From Zygnema cylindricum (Eukaryota > Streptophyta > Zygnematophyceae > Zygnematales > Zygnemataceae): 64,000 nucleotides of DNA. Below are positions 11,463-23,010 of the stretch, piece after piece. The translations under genes were made by a program, and so were the position numbers. The stretch covers positions 107,474-171,473 of the forward strand of contig JBBHKE010000294.1 of NCBI GenBank assembly GCA_037447655.1, written 5' to 3'. The notes beneath the pieces were generated by a model that searched no databases, was not told where the DNA came from, and worked only from the letters and a program-made list of their open reading frames with translations. Each line of letters opens with the position of its first letter. Position 1 is the stretch's first letter.

Positions 11463-11660
11463 ACTCCCCTTATTTTCTAGTCTAACTTTAACTTTAGTTT
11501 TAGTCCACACTTTTCTCTGCAATATTTCAACTTGGGAGAAGACACTGGTTTTGTCATCATGCCAGCCACCATTTCCTCATCTGATATATATGCAAGATTC
11601 ACAATCTTATTCTCAACTTTTTCTCTCAAAAAACTCAATCTCAAACCCCCCTTAATAACC
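11463..11660 (-). pseudogene. E4 RNase H C-terminal fragment
   Basis: The minus strand reads KVENKIVNLAYISDEEM, MTKPVSSPKLKYCREKC and a stop at 11477. This matches the last ~55 residues of E3 RNase H with several substitutions. Similarity stops abruptly near 11660, so E4 is truncated there. It is followed by unrelated GTAC-rich DNA. Confidence 0.8.
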
Positions 11661-11662
11661 CT

Positions 11663-12093
11663 AAAAGTACTGAAATGTACGAAGACAGTACGCAATTGTA
11701 CGAAAAACTACGGGTACGCGGTCTGGTACGCATTTTTTTACATTTTCATCATCGTTAATTGCGTATCGTGCGTAGTATTCGCGCGTTCGTATCGTGCGTA
11801 TTATGCACACGGTACATCTATGGTTTCTTTACATTAACAATTTTTTTAACTCAAATAGCGATTCATGGTATACCACTCAAACTAGGGCACGTCGTTTACT
11901 AACTCTACATGATGGCTGGTCCTCCAAAATGTTACAGTCAGTAATGTTGGCGGTAGAATTACACAGACCTCCTAATGTATCGTCAACTTAACGCCTTAAC
12001 GTTAATGGCGATTTTACGGTGCACCGTCCCGTACCGTATTGTTTCGTACCGTACCGCACTTTACAATCCCGTACGCTTGTACAGTGGTCGCAA
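11663..12093. other. Non-coding, rich in GTAC/CGTAC words
   Basis: No convincing gene is seen. The stretch is full of GTACG, GTACCGTAC and CGTATCG words on both strands. A similar texture recurs at 57425-57560, so this may be part of a repeat family, but I could not define its ends. Confidence 0.4.
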
Positions 12094-12625
12094 ACGGTTA
12101 TCCGAAACCGTGACCGACCGTTAACCGACCGCCCGCGCCGGATGTGGAACGGATTCGGTTCCCAAATTTTAGGGGTTGGGCGGTTGCGATAGTTGATTCA
12201 CCATAAAAAGAAAAAAAGTCGGTTACGGTCGGTCAACCAAAAAAACAAAAAAAAAATGAAAATTTTGTACTGTCCATACAATCCAACATTATTGTACTTT
12301 GTACTCTTTGGTATCGTGGAAGTATGTGTCATCATGATTAGCGTCGCAAATCTGACACGGTAGTAACACTATTCATTTCGCAAAACATAGGGAACGCGAC
12401 AAATCGTAATTATTGGCTTATTCATACGTCGTACATTAATTAATTTTGTACTTTTTCTGTTACGGGCGGGCCCGGTTAGTCGTGAGAAATCGAGTTTCGG
12501 TTAACTTTTATTTTCGTAAACGCCGGTCGGTTAACGGTTAACAATTTTGGAGCGTGACATAACCCGGTCGGGCGTCGGTTACTCAGATTTTGAAAAATTT
12601 AAAACGGTCGGTTTCGGTTATGTAA
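12094..12625. repeat. Candidate inverted-repeat element with CGGTCGGTTA clusters
   Basis: The left side (12094-12145) holds GGTTATCCGAAACCGTGACC and GACCGTTAACCGACCGCCCG. The right side (12460-12625) holds the inverted equivalents (GTCGGTTAACGGTTAAC, AAACGGTCGGTTTCGGTTAT). The middle is AT-rich and has no open frame. Clustered short motifs in opposite orientations near both ends are typical of subterminal repeats of non-autonomous DNA transposons. No target-site duplication could be fixed. Confidence 0.4.
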
Positions 12626-12854
12626 AATTTTGACTTTTGCGACCTCTGCGCTTTTACGCTCCCTTCAATATCAGGATGCGTCGGTTCCAATCCTTCGACA
12701 CGCGGAAAAGAATTCAGTAAGGGAACCAGCCGCGTGACGTGACAGTTTGCGTGGACGAGACCATGGCGCCCTCGACGCTCCCTTCCCTTCAGAATGCGCA
12801 CTACCGAGTGGCATCCGATTCTGTGACCATTTCGCACGTGTGTACTTCGCCCTC

Positions 12855-13135
12855 TCTCTCTCTCTCTACAGCAGCTCTTAGCGCGTGAATTCTGTAGTTG
12901 GTATGTGACGTGACGTGACATGATGTGACACGGTGAGGCTAGTGTGTGTCGCAGGAGCTTTCAGATGGAAGGAGGCATCTGCTCGACCTGGATGTGGATA
13001 GGTATACACTATGGTTCTCTCTCCCTCTCCATCTCCCTCTCTCTGCCCTCCCCCCCCCTCCCCTTCCCCTCCCTCTCCCCCTCTCCTTCTCTCTCTCCCT
13101 CTCCTTCTTCGCTTTCTCTCCCCGCCATAACACTT
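12855..13135. repeat. CT-rich microsatellite
   Basis: A pyrimidine tract of CTCTCT and CCCTCTCC units lies at about 13015-13125, with a short (CT)n at 12855-12868. The open frames here are low-complexity artefacts. Confidence 0.8.
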
Positions 13136-13253
13136 ACCTGAAAAAAAAGGTTCACGAAATAAAAGCCTCATAAAAGCTTCCATCACTGCAATCATCTCTC
13201 CTGTCTTCAAGTCTTTCGACGCGATCACCTGCGAGATTCTCACGCTGGTTGTT

Positions 13254-13402
13254 GTCACGTCACGCCATTGTCACGTCACACAGTTATCACGTCACGCTAT
13301 TGTCACCTGACGCGATTGACACGCTACACCGTTGTCACGTCACGTCATTGCCGTACCTTTGTCACGTCACACCATTGTCACTTCAACGCATTGTGACGTC
13401 AC
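13254..13402. repeat. 16-bp tandem repeat, consensus GTCACGTCACGCCATT
   Basis: Six consecutive 16-bp units run from 13254 to 13349. After an 11-bp interruption two more follow (13361-13392), and a partial unit GTGACGTCACGG closes the array. Each unit contains CACGTCA/ACGTCAC, the core bound by plant bZIP factors. Related TGACGTGACGTGACATG occurs at 12905-12922. Confidence 0.8.
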
Positions 13403-13403
13403 G

Positions 13404-15631
13404 GCTCATGGTGGCCCTGTGTCGTTCTGAACACATGTGAGCAGCTTTGCCGTCCTGCGATGCAACGTGAGCTGTCTGCTTCTCAACATGGAAACGCTGC
13501 GCCGTAACGCTGCACTGAATCTTCTGCAGTCAGTTTCAGTTTCAGATCCCGTGGCACCTTCCAGTGAGGGCAGAGGAGGAGAGAGTGGAAAAGGACGAGT
13601 TTAGGCGTAAAGTATCGTCTTCTCCACTCGGCAATCAATTGATTTCGGGGTGAGTCCAGTCATTCAATGGATAGATGGCTTTTAGGTCATGGATCCATGT
13701 AAAAGAAAGGAGAACAAGAAGCTGCAACAGATGTATTTACAGAGTGTATAAATGTTATTTGGCCTAAAAATAAGTGCTAAAAAATAAGAAAAAGCAATGC
13801 TCATTTGCAATAAATTAAACTCAGTTTCTTATCATAAATATAATAAATGCAAAGCATGTAACAAAAGTCATAGGCACTTGGCCATCAATTTTCTTTGAAA
13901 TTTATGGCTTAAGCTGTTAAATTGAAGTTGAATCCTGTTAGATATCTGAATTCTTGTTTAGGTCCTGCAATTGCTTACCAAAAACTGGAAAAAGTTGCCA
14001 GAGTGGCGTATTTTATTTTTTGTTGTCGGTGAAAAAAAACATTGCTGTTAGCAACTAAATCATGTTCGGTCATAACTAGAAAGCAGNNNNNNNNNNNNNN
14101 NNNNNNNNNNNNNNNNNNNNNNNNNNNNNNNNNNNNNNNNNNNNNNNNNNNNNNNNNNNNNNNNNNNNNNNNNNNNNNNNNNNNNNNNNNNNNNNNNNNN
14201 NNNNNNNNNNNNNNNAAATTCTGTTTCTTGATGTCGAAGGCTCTTTCTCTCTCTTTCTTTCTTCTGTGACGCCTTCCGGGAAGCTGTAGTTCTTTGTCTT
14301 AAAAGAAACTTTTCTTTGTTCAAAACTGTCGACTAGGGTTTGTATTGGCAATACTGGTTTTTCGCCTAAGATTCCTAGGAGTCTTTTTGTAGGATTACTC
14401 TAGGTAGAAAATGAATGCAGTTTGATGGAGAAAGGTTGATGTTGAAATGAAGCTGTACTTTTTCATTTGAAATCAAAGTGCAGATGTTTAAGACTACGTT
14501 CGGTTGATGTCATCGAAAAGTGAAAGAGTACATCGTCCTTCGAGATTAGAGGGCCGATTGGAGGAATCTGTTGTCGTCTTATATTGTGACTTGCTCTTAT
14601 TTCAAACCCTCTATCGTCCTTCATTTCTTCCCTGATCCTTATTCTTTCCCTTCCTTCCTTGTTACTTCCTGATCCGATGATGTGATGTACTTTACTCATC
14701 AGTAAACCTAATTGGTTGTCCATCAGTCATATTTTCTGAGCATCCTTTTTAGTTGCCATACTGCCCATAGCTTTTAGGGTTTAACCTTCCCAAATCAAGA
14801 GTGTGTTTTTTCGATCATAAAAATCACAAATTAGTGTTTATAACGCTGTTTTGTTATGTGGCCCATAATGTGACATGTGGCGAACATAATTTATTGTGGT
14901 TAATTCAGACAAAAATATTAACGTTAATAATTCAGTAGGAGGGATGGGTGGTGTAGTTATTCAAATCCCGCAGATATTTCCTAGCATACATAATGATTCA
15001 GTTATCTGTTTTGCTGTAAACATCTTTAATTGGCTGGTGTTGTCGTATTTCAAATCAAGCAAACAGTATCATTTGCACTTCTTCCTTGAGCCATATTGCA
15101 ATACAATCACCTAGGTGTCATTTCTTTAGTGGATGAAGAAGTTTCCATGCAGAAGTTCAACGATTGGAGAGCTTTAAATGCGGAAAGTTTTCTGCATTAG
15201 ATAGTCTTTAAATAGTTTACCAGAAGGGACGAACATTGTTTACAAGAATTTTCCATTGTCCATTACCTTATGTTTCAAAATCTCATTAGTGGTAACAAAG
15301 TGTCCTGGGTGATAGTTACTGAAAATTGGGCTGTGTAGGTGTATCTTTTGTTAAAAATTTGGAGCAAACTATAAATCAGAACAGTCCTTTGCGAGACAAG
15401 CAACCTTCTTGATCGATAAATGTCAAATGCCCAATTTTCTAACCATAACCCCGTGAGTAAACCATGAACTAATTAGGGAGGTTGTATCAGTTGGAGGCTA
15501 ATGTCCGTATTTTTCTTTTCTATTTTACTTCTTGAAAGCTTTGTTCCAAAAGTGTGGTAGAGTTACTTCAAAATGTGTTGCCCGATTGGAATAGATACCA
15601 CACTCAATGAATATTTGCACTACCCCCGTAG
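13404..15631. other. No gene seen; contains assembly gap 14087-14215
   Basis: The stretch is AT-rich and has no open frame with recognisable protein character. A run of N fills 14087-14215. Around 14840-14960 there are pieces resembling the MITE-like family (AGTGTTTATAACGCT, GGATGGGTGGTGTA). It may be downstream spacer of the JmjC gene or hold untranslated exons that cannot be recognised from sequence alone. Confidence 0.5.
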
Positions 15632-15853
15632 CTACACCGTGAATCACTTATAGTGTTATTGTTTTTTTAGCCGCTTTAAACATCTTTTCTCTGTGTACGT
15701 TTCTCAGTTTTTGAACCCGATGGCTCCGATTGAAAGACAAGGTTTTCACCTTCCGATTGGTGGTCTCCAATCATAAACTGGACACGTCTGCACAGAAAAA
15801 AAATGTTTTAAGTGGCTGAAAAGACATAAACTCTACTATCGATTCACGGTGTA
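15632..15853. mobile_element. MITE-like inverted-repeat element (long TIR form)
   Basis: The left end TACACCGTGAATCACTTATA and the reverse complement of the right end (TACACCGTGAATCGATAGTA) begin terminal inverted repeats of about 60 bp. Both repeats also include an AGCC(A/G)CTT(T/A)AAA segment and a TCTGTG segment. The outermost bases are TA on both sides, as expected for a TA target. It is about 220 bp with no coding capacity. Confidence 0.75.
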
Positions 15854-16507
15854 CTTATGAAGAAAATACAATTGGAACAACTGAATCTCTAGTCGAGTCG
15901 AAAAAAACTTTTAAAATTGGTGTACTTTCAAATGTTTTACTCATTATTGGTCCAAGCTTGTGTATATGTGGTTTTCTCTTTTCGCAGATATCTCATTGGC
16001 TTGGAAAACAAATCTGTGGGACAAAAACCACTCAATGGATCACTATCAGCACATATGGATTATAAGCATTAAAGCAAAATCATCACAATTGATAGAAAGT
16101 GTATGGTGGCATTGGCTAGTTAGTCCACTCGATTGGAAAGTTTTTTATTTGGGCCAAAAAACGGTTCGACTGAATTGTACAATTAACACTAATTGCAATG
16201 TATAGTGAAGTCACTGCAAGAAAATGCATTTTTCAATGTAATCACTTCGGAGGTGATCAGATAAATTGCATATCATCAATGAATACATAGCCTAGTGTGA
16301 CCAAAGTTATGTCCTAAGATTTCAGGTCTAAATTTCAGGTCCCTAATCCACCCATCACAAAGAGGACATAATATCAAAAGCTTTTATCTCGGCATATAGT
16401 GGGCGCAATTGGTAAAACCCAAAATACACAATAATCGCACTACTGAAGATGTGGTCTTAACTTTAAATATTGCAAAATGGTTCCATCAAAAACAAGTTGA
16501 CACTGTC
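15854..16507. other. Spacer 3' of the JmjC gene, no gene seen
   Basis: This is AT-rich DNA downstream of the stop codon at 16508, probably including the 3' UTR. I saw no convincing protein or RNA gene. Confidence 0.4.
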
Positions 16508-19500
16508 CTATTTAACTGAATGTAACTGCAACATGCCGAGCGTGAACAATCTTCTAACTTCTCGAAGTTTGGATACCTTCGCCATAAATGCTTCTCTAAA
16601 CATGACAAAATTGGCGTCCTCCAAGAACCGTTGTTTCAAAGATGCGAACGCCAACCTAAATGCAACTTCGTCACTGGACTGCATTTCTTTAATTTGAGAA
16701 AGAACGGAAGGAAACGATGTCCCACCTTCCCACAACTCAACCCACCACCTTATTTCTCCGTGGTCGTGGTTCGAACCAACCGCCTCACAAGTCAAAATCG
16801 CGTCGTCAAACGTAGATTCGTCACACACCCATTTCACCAGTTCTGTAAACCACGATTGACGCTCTCTCAGTTGTAAAACAGACGAGGAATTATCTTCACT
16901 TGAATGGTTTTCCTTTTCACTCTCGGTTGCAACTACATCTCCAGCCGTTTTAGAATTTCCACAACAGTTGTCGGAAAACTGAGGCCCCTCTGATTCAAGA
17001 GCTCCACCTTTGGGAGGAATATACGGCAACCCGTGAACTAGAGATTCATTACATGTGGCCCCAATAAGACAAGCCTTTCTCAATTCCGGATGTATTTGAG
17101 ACAAGCGATGTATCTCAAAATGCAATAACCACTCTGAGACCATAGACACATCCGGATTCTGAGAATAAAAAACAGATTGCCGTAGTCGTTTTCTCGACGA
17201 ACTGAAATTGTTTTCATCCCTCAGGCTCTGTTTTGAAACTTCCTGAGTGCAAGAAGCTCTTAGAGCGATATGGAGAAAGCCTTGCCATCTGCACACAGAA
17301 AAAAAGGCATCAAGAGAAAGAGTCAGAGAACAAAAGTGGGAATAGAAAAGATCGTGAGAATAAAAAGACAGCGAGAATAAAAAGATACTAAGGAAAAAAG
17401 GTAGCGAGAACAAAAAGATAGTGAGAAAAAAAAGATTGCGAGAATAAAAAGGACAGTGAACATAAACTTTGGCGTAGATTTACTGATGCTCCCCAAGGCC
17501 ATTCACCTCTCAATCACCTGTCATCACCATCTCATATAGGACTATAACAGTCCCAAACTTTTCAAACCTGCTTGATTGACAAGTGAACAAAGAACAAATC
17601 CACAACAAAACAATAGTTTTGTAATGCAGACCCAAAATCTTATTAGATGCCTTAGACCTTCATAGTCAAAGACATAGTCAAAGACATTTAAAAGCGACCA
17701 CATGTATGTCAAACGGACAAAAATTGGCATAGAACAATTCAAAAGTAAAAAACAAAAAAGAGAGATGAGACAAGCCTACAACTCTTGACAAATGCCATTT
17801 TTCAAGAAAGTTGCAAGAAAGTTGTGACTCTTACTGGAACAGTGGCTCCACCTCGAGGGCAAAGGTGACATGGAGCGAATAACTCCCCTCATTTGAAGCA
17901 TCCCTCTCATCACCTTCACATGAATTTCCCCCTCTTTCTACTTCTTCGCAAAATCGGCTGTCCTTGCACCCTTCTCCTTTTGCCTCAACAAAAGGTCTTA
18001 CTTTTTCCTCCTTCTTCAGCTCGGAAAATTCACCAATTGTTTCCAGTCCTTTAACAGACTTACTCATGTTGGTTTCGGTAACACTTGGACCGATAACACG
18101 TTCTTTGTCCATTCCAATGGTCTCAGCTTCATGTGGGCACCCTCTAGGAACATAAAGCACATCCCCTCTTTCCATAAAATACTCTCCTTCCAAATTCTCC
18201 TCTGGAAAGTTCCCAAAATGAGGCCTCTCCCGCGGTGAATAAAGCGACGGCATTTTGACTTCTGGTCTGAAAACTCTCCACCTTTTACTTCCCGTTAGCT
18301 GACAAATTAACACACAGTGGTCGTCATAATGACATGCGAGGCCTCTACTTAAGGGTGGTGTCAGATAAAGATTGGCTCCTACTGAAGCTTGCCCCAAAGA
18401 TTTTGCTAAACCATCGGCTATAGAAGCCACTTCTGGTACTCGATATGTCAAGCCTCTCAGAGCAATAGAGTACCCTTCATTGTAAGCAACCATGCAGTCT
18501 TTGGCAGTGACCAAGACGGGGGGACTCTTGATATCATTATTAGAATCGTTGTTATTATAATCGTTGGGAATATAATATTTTTCTGGTGGTCCAATGCAGG
18601 AATTCAGAGGAAGACTTTGGACCAAAGACACATCGTGACCATGAATCATGGATCCTCCGAGGCTGTTCCCCATTTCTTTGATAAAATTCGCAGGATCGAG
18701 TTCAAAAGAGGATACAGGAGGACATGAAACACACATTGGTAGCAAAGACTTGAAGACAGCCTTATCGCTTTGAAGCTGAGGGAGGTTTAAAAGCAAATCT
18801 ATTCCCTCCTTCTGCAAAAGGTCGAAAGATTTCATTGGCCAGCAGGTTTCATTGATAGTATTCCCTTCAATTATTACGTTCGACTCCCGAGAACACTTAA
18901 TATTATTCAAACAACAGGCCCGTCCTTGTCCTTGTTTCTCACTCACCAATAAAGGCTTTCTTTCCCAATAATTCTGAAAAAAGCTTCCTAGCCCATCCTT
19001 GGAAGATTTAATCATCTCCTGTAACTGACAGTTTTCAAGTTCTCCACTAAATGGCCCATCCCTGTCAGAAACTACACCGAGTTCCATGCCAAACCATACA
19101 AGTAACTGTGCTGTTGCTACCTCTAGTTCCTCTCCTCTCCCAGATCTTTTGCAAGACTCATATAAGGCTCGTAAACAGGAAACTGCTCTTAAGCTTTCCT
19201 GTGCCCCAATTACTCCCAAAGGAGATGGAGAAGGCCCAAGTACAATTGCGTGCAAAGCCAAAATCAGGGCTTCCAGACAATCCAAAAGGTCTTCCTCCTC
19301 CACACATTCCCCTTTCCAAAAACGGTTAGCTCCTCCCAAATTTTTGCCAGTTTCGTCTTCAACAAAGGTTGATTCAGCAATATTTTTGATGCCTTTCCTG
19401 CATGCATAAAAACCCATGCTTAAAGACAAAACTCTCCAACACCTCCTAAAGCAATAAAACACCGTGGGTGTAAAAGGACAAAGAATCTATCCACTCAAGC

Positions 19501-21012
19501 AAGTCATATGCCTAAGTTCAGTCATACAACATTCCCTAAAGAAACAACAGACGAGCTTCTCTTTACCAGAATCTGACTCACCGACTTACTTAAAACTTGC
19601 CATAGGCCGCATGCTGTGGAAGCAGATAGATAAAAGGTCCTCCACGAGAAACCTACAAGAGAGTTGAAACACTCCCGGCGTTCTGAAGAGCTTTGCATCC
19701 ATTCGCCGAAGTTGCCATATGTCCAATTGCTGCGGCAGAAGACTCTACCGCCTCCATCTCCTCACTCTCGATAATAAGTTCAGTGAGACTTCTCACAATG
19801 CCTGTGTGAGTTGCCATCAGACAGTTTGTTTCGTACGACAAAAGTGCGAGGGATCCAGCCATCTGAGCTGCAGTGGAAGAGACGGAAAAATTGATCCTGC
19901 AGAAAGATTTAGCAAAGAACAACCGAGTCAGTGGGCATATTCTCACTTGCCTCGTTTGGTCATCTTTTGATCACGTTTTCTGGTCACGCTACCTCTTTCT
20001 ACCCGTCTTTAGCCTTCACTACCCAATTTCTACCCAATTTTATCTGTCTTTTGGTCAATTTCGAGTAGAAGCTGACCAAACAACGGGTAAAAACGGGCAG
20101 CATGACCATAAAAACGCAAAAGAAAGATGACTGATGACAAAGGGAAAATAGACCCAGTCTTGTTTCTGGCAAGAGCCACTGTTTGTTTGATTTTATAAAA
20201 CCTGAAAAAAAAAAAAAAGACTACTGCTGATTTGCATGAGAGGAAGGAGGGGAGGGGGGGACGGGGGGGTTTGTAAAAATATGCACATGGTTCTAAGTTG
20301 CATAAATTGAGGCAATTTCATACGGTTTGAAGTCCAATTCTACAAACTAACTGTAGAAAATCCGAATTAAAAACGTGTAAACATAGCCCTTTCTTTTCCT
20401 CATCGTAGAGCTTTGCACATATAACATCATTGGTGCCAACAAGCATCCAAAGTGCGGATTCATCATTCTAAAAGCTTTTGTATTCCGAAATTTTACTTTG
20501 CTGTAACACCAAACCATGGAATTGGAATTAAGGGGTAGGAAGAGAGAGGGAGGAATAGGAAGGAAGCTGAAATCATTACACAAATTCTAAAGCCAATTTC
20601 TTCATGGCGTGTGTTCAATAACAATAATAATAACAATAACAACAACAATAGCGACAACAGTAACAAAACAATGAAAAACAGAATAACACCAGGGACCTAC
20701 TGGAATGGATATCCATATTATAAACAAAACCTGCCAAACAAGAAGTACTAATACAAGTATAAAGACTTAAAAACAGCTTAACATCGTACTAAAAGGAAGG
20801 TGATACCTTTGTTTCAGACAAGATTCCAGTGTATCAAGAATACCTCCTTGAATAACATCACAGGCTATATCCTCCTTCTGCTTCCCTTGGTGCAGCATTT
20901 CCTGTAGCTGTTCACAATACTTGATGACGTCATCGGCATGGCTCTCCGAGCAAGGCAACTGAGAAACAGCGTTTTGAAATTCCTTCAACAACGCCGATTG
21001 ATGAACATCCAT
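16508..21012 (-). CDS. ARM-repeat plus JmjC protein, NO66/MINA53-like 2-oxoglutarate oxygenase
   Basis: Exons are 20807-21012, 19657-19896, 17835-19445 and 16508-17288. All junctions are GT-AG and in phase, giving 945 residues from the ATG at 21012. Residues ~1-190 look like armadillo repeats (MAGSLALLSYET, AAAIGHMATSANGC). A cupin_4/JmjC domain follows (~300-600). It has the iron ligands H521-Y-D523 (CHYDDHCVLICQLTGSKRW) and H587 (YVPRGCPHEAET), and ends in a winged-helix-like tail. Proteins of this family hydroxylate ribosomal-protein histidines in the nucleus or nucleolus, and some are reported as histone demethylases. Acidic and Asn-rich loops interrupt the domain. The family is clear, but which substrate it acts on is inference. 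Plant homologues also carry an ARM-like N-terminus. Confidence 0.88.
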
Positions 21013-21113
21013 AGGTTTAGAAATGGGAGAGGCAATGCAGAAAAAAATTGCAACGTCAACTTCTTCTCACAAAGTGAAGTGTTTTAATTTATCCGATTTG
21101 TTTTCAAAGCCAG

Positions 21114-21301
21114 TACACCGTGTATGGCTATAATGTTTTTTTCGCCACTTAAAAAATCTCTTTCTCCGAGCACACATGTCAAATTTTTTAATCGGAGACC
21201 GCCAATCGGAAGGTAAGAATCTTGCTTTTCAATCAATCGAACCCGTCGGATGAAATGTTTTAAGTGGCAAAAAAAAAACATCAATAAAGATACACTCTGT
21301 A
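21114..21301. mobile_element. MITE-like inverted-repeat element (long TIR form)
   Basis: The left end TACACCGTGTATGGCTATAA and the inverted right end TACAGAGTGTATCTTTATTG are followed on both sides by ATGTTTTTTT(C/T)GCCACTTAAAA. The interior shares GGAGACCGCCAATCGGAAGG with the element at 15632-15853. It lies about 100 bp upstream of the JmjC start codon, so it may overlap that promoter. Confidence 0.7.
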
Positions 21302-21518
21302 GTGCATTCGCAACTTTTACATTTCGCCTTCGGCAGCAACTTCTGAAAAGGTTAAAGCTTTAAAAATTCACTATGCTATATTTAGTAATTTACTGCATTG
21401 CAGCTGGCAAGTTTTTGCCACATGGTCCAAGGGCCATACTACTGTAGTAGCCATACAGCGTTTTTTAGGGATTTCTAAAGCTTAGGTCATAAGCACGCCT
21501 TCTTATAGGGAAAAGGCC

Positions 21519-22694
21519 ATGGCTGCCTCGTTTTTTAGGTGTAAAAGGGTGCCTTGTCCTTCTACCAGTGGTACCAAGACAAGGGAGAGGTCAAATTCAA
21601 TCAAGGCCGGTTTGGATTTGGCTGGAAATGATGATTTGGCAGCCATTAATTCGTTCGGAGTAATAAAAAACTAAGAAAATTGCTGTAGATGCAGTGAATA
21701 ATCACTGTGGAAGAAATTGCAGTTGCAGAGACTTTATCAGAAACTGCAGAAAGAGTAAACGGAAATTGTTTTTCAAATATGCTTGCTAATGAGGTGCTAT
21801 AAAGTTTCCACTCAATCCGTTTGATTCAAACAGAGGAGAAGAGAATGTAGAAGTGAATGTAAAAAAAGAGGTATAGCCTGTCAAGCGTGGATTCAGGTCG
21901 TCGTTTCTCAAAGACGTCCTTTGTCATCCTTTGTTGTCAGCTTTGAGCCCTTTAAGTTTTTGCTGGCCTTTTTATGAGTTATGTGGTTCAATACTAAAGA
22001 ACTTAAGACAGGAATGATGACACGCATAAAATTCTCGAAAATGTTCAGTGTTTGGCAAAAAGATTTCAAATTCAAACTGAAAAAATCATTGAAAGTACTG
22101 AAGGGAGAGCAGAGTATGGATAACTACTAGAGCAACATTAATCCATGATTAGGAAAACTTTCTACGAGAAGAGACGAGGTTGAATTCTCTTTGGACAAAA
22201 TGAGTCTCTGTTTGGATACTCTTGAATGACTCCAAATTTGACCACTCACTGGAACAAGCCATTACTGATGCATTTCCGTCTGTGAAAAAAAATATTATGG
22301 AACTAGTTGACATTGTCATTCTGAAAAATCGTTACAGGGACTCAGAGACATAATTGCTTTGAACATGTTCGAAAACTGGCGAGGAGTCTTCCAGTTGAAG
22401 AATTCGAGAATCGAGTCGTTGAAGTTTGTTTACCTGACTATGCTCTTGCAAGAGGAGGGGCCAAAATCCTCGCCCATTCAAAAGCAGTCAAAATCAGGGG
22501 ATTGTCGTTTTATAAGTTAGGGCTGGCGTCTCTTTGAGGCAAAGTAGCGTTCATTTGTCTTCACTAAACGTTTTACAGCCTTGTTATGAAATTCCTGAAG
22601 AATGTTTGTCTCTAAAGGGCACCCACGGGAAAGTGGACACTGGGCTTCGTACGATAATTTTTCCAACAGACATCACTCTCGAACGTGTTCCTGA
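21519..22694 (+). pseudogene. SUN-domain gene, degenerate or partial
   Basis: The frame at 22427-22505 reads PDYALARGGAKILAHS, which resembles the start of plant SUN domains (VDYALGTAGGRVVKHSEP in Arabidopsis SUN1). The frame at 22562-22694 reads NVLQPCYEIPEECLSLKG then IIFPTDITLERVPE, matching the next SUN strands, and is followed by a GTAAGT donor. A short open frame beginning MAASFFRCKRVPC at 21519 could be the N-terminus. Between these the sequence has stops in all frames, and no convincing SUN C-terminus follows in 22700-24500. SUN proteins span the inner nuclear membrane in LINC complexes. Either this is a pseudogene or there are introns I could not place. Confidence 0.5.
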
Positions 22695-22759
22695 AGTAAG
22701 TTGCTTTAAGTTTCTTTGCATTGCATTATTTTACATGACAGATGAGAGTCATCCTTGTC

Positions 22760-23010
22760 GGGAGAATTTGCGAGCGGGAGGAGAGAGGGAGTGGAAGAGG
22801 GAGAGGGAGGGGTTTCATGCCTTTTCTCAATGTATGTTACAACATTGTTGTCATCTTCTACTGCAGGAACGAACTTAATGGGGAGGGAGAAAGGGAGGGA
22901 GGGAGGGTGGAGAAGAGAGAGAGAGAGAGAGGGAGGGGAGGGAGGGGGAGAGAGAGGGAGTGAGGGAGGGAGGGAAGGAGGGAGGGAGGAAGGAGGGAGG
23001 GAGGGTTTTA
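22760..23010. repeat. GGGA/GAGA purine-rich microsatellite
   Basis: A G/A-only tract, interrupted at about 22810-22875, consists mostly of GGGAGG and GAGA units. The frames through it on both strands are low-complexity artefacts. Confidence 0.85.

Noticed and set aside
12878-13258. Arg/Glu/Gly-rich frames on both strands
   Set aside because: These are translations of a CT-rich microsatellite with no domain or codon signal.
14042-14351. Frames crossing 14087-14215
   Set aside because: They span a run of N, so no protein can be inferred.
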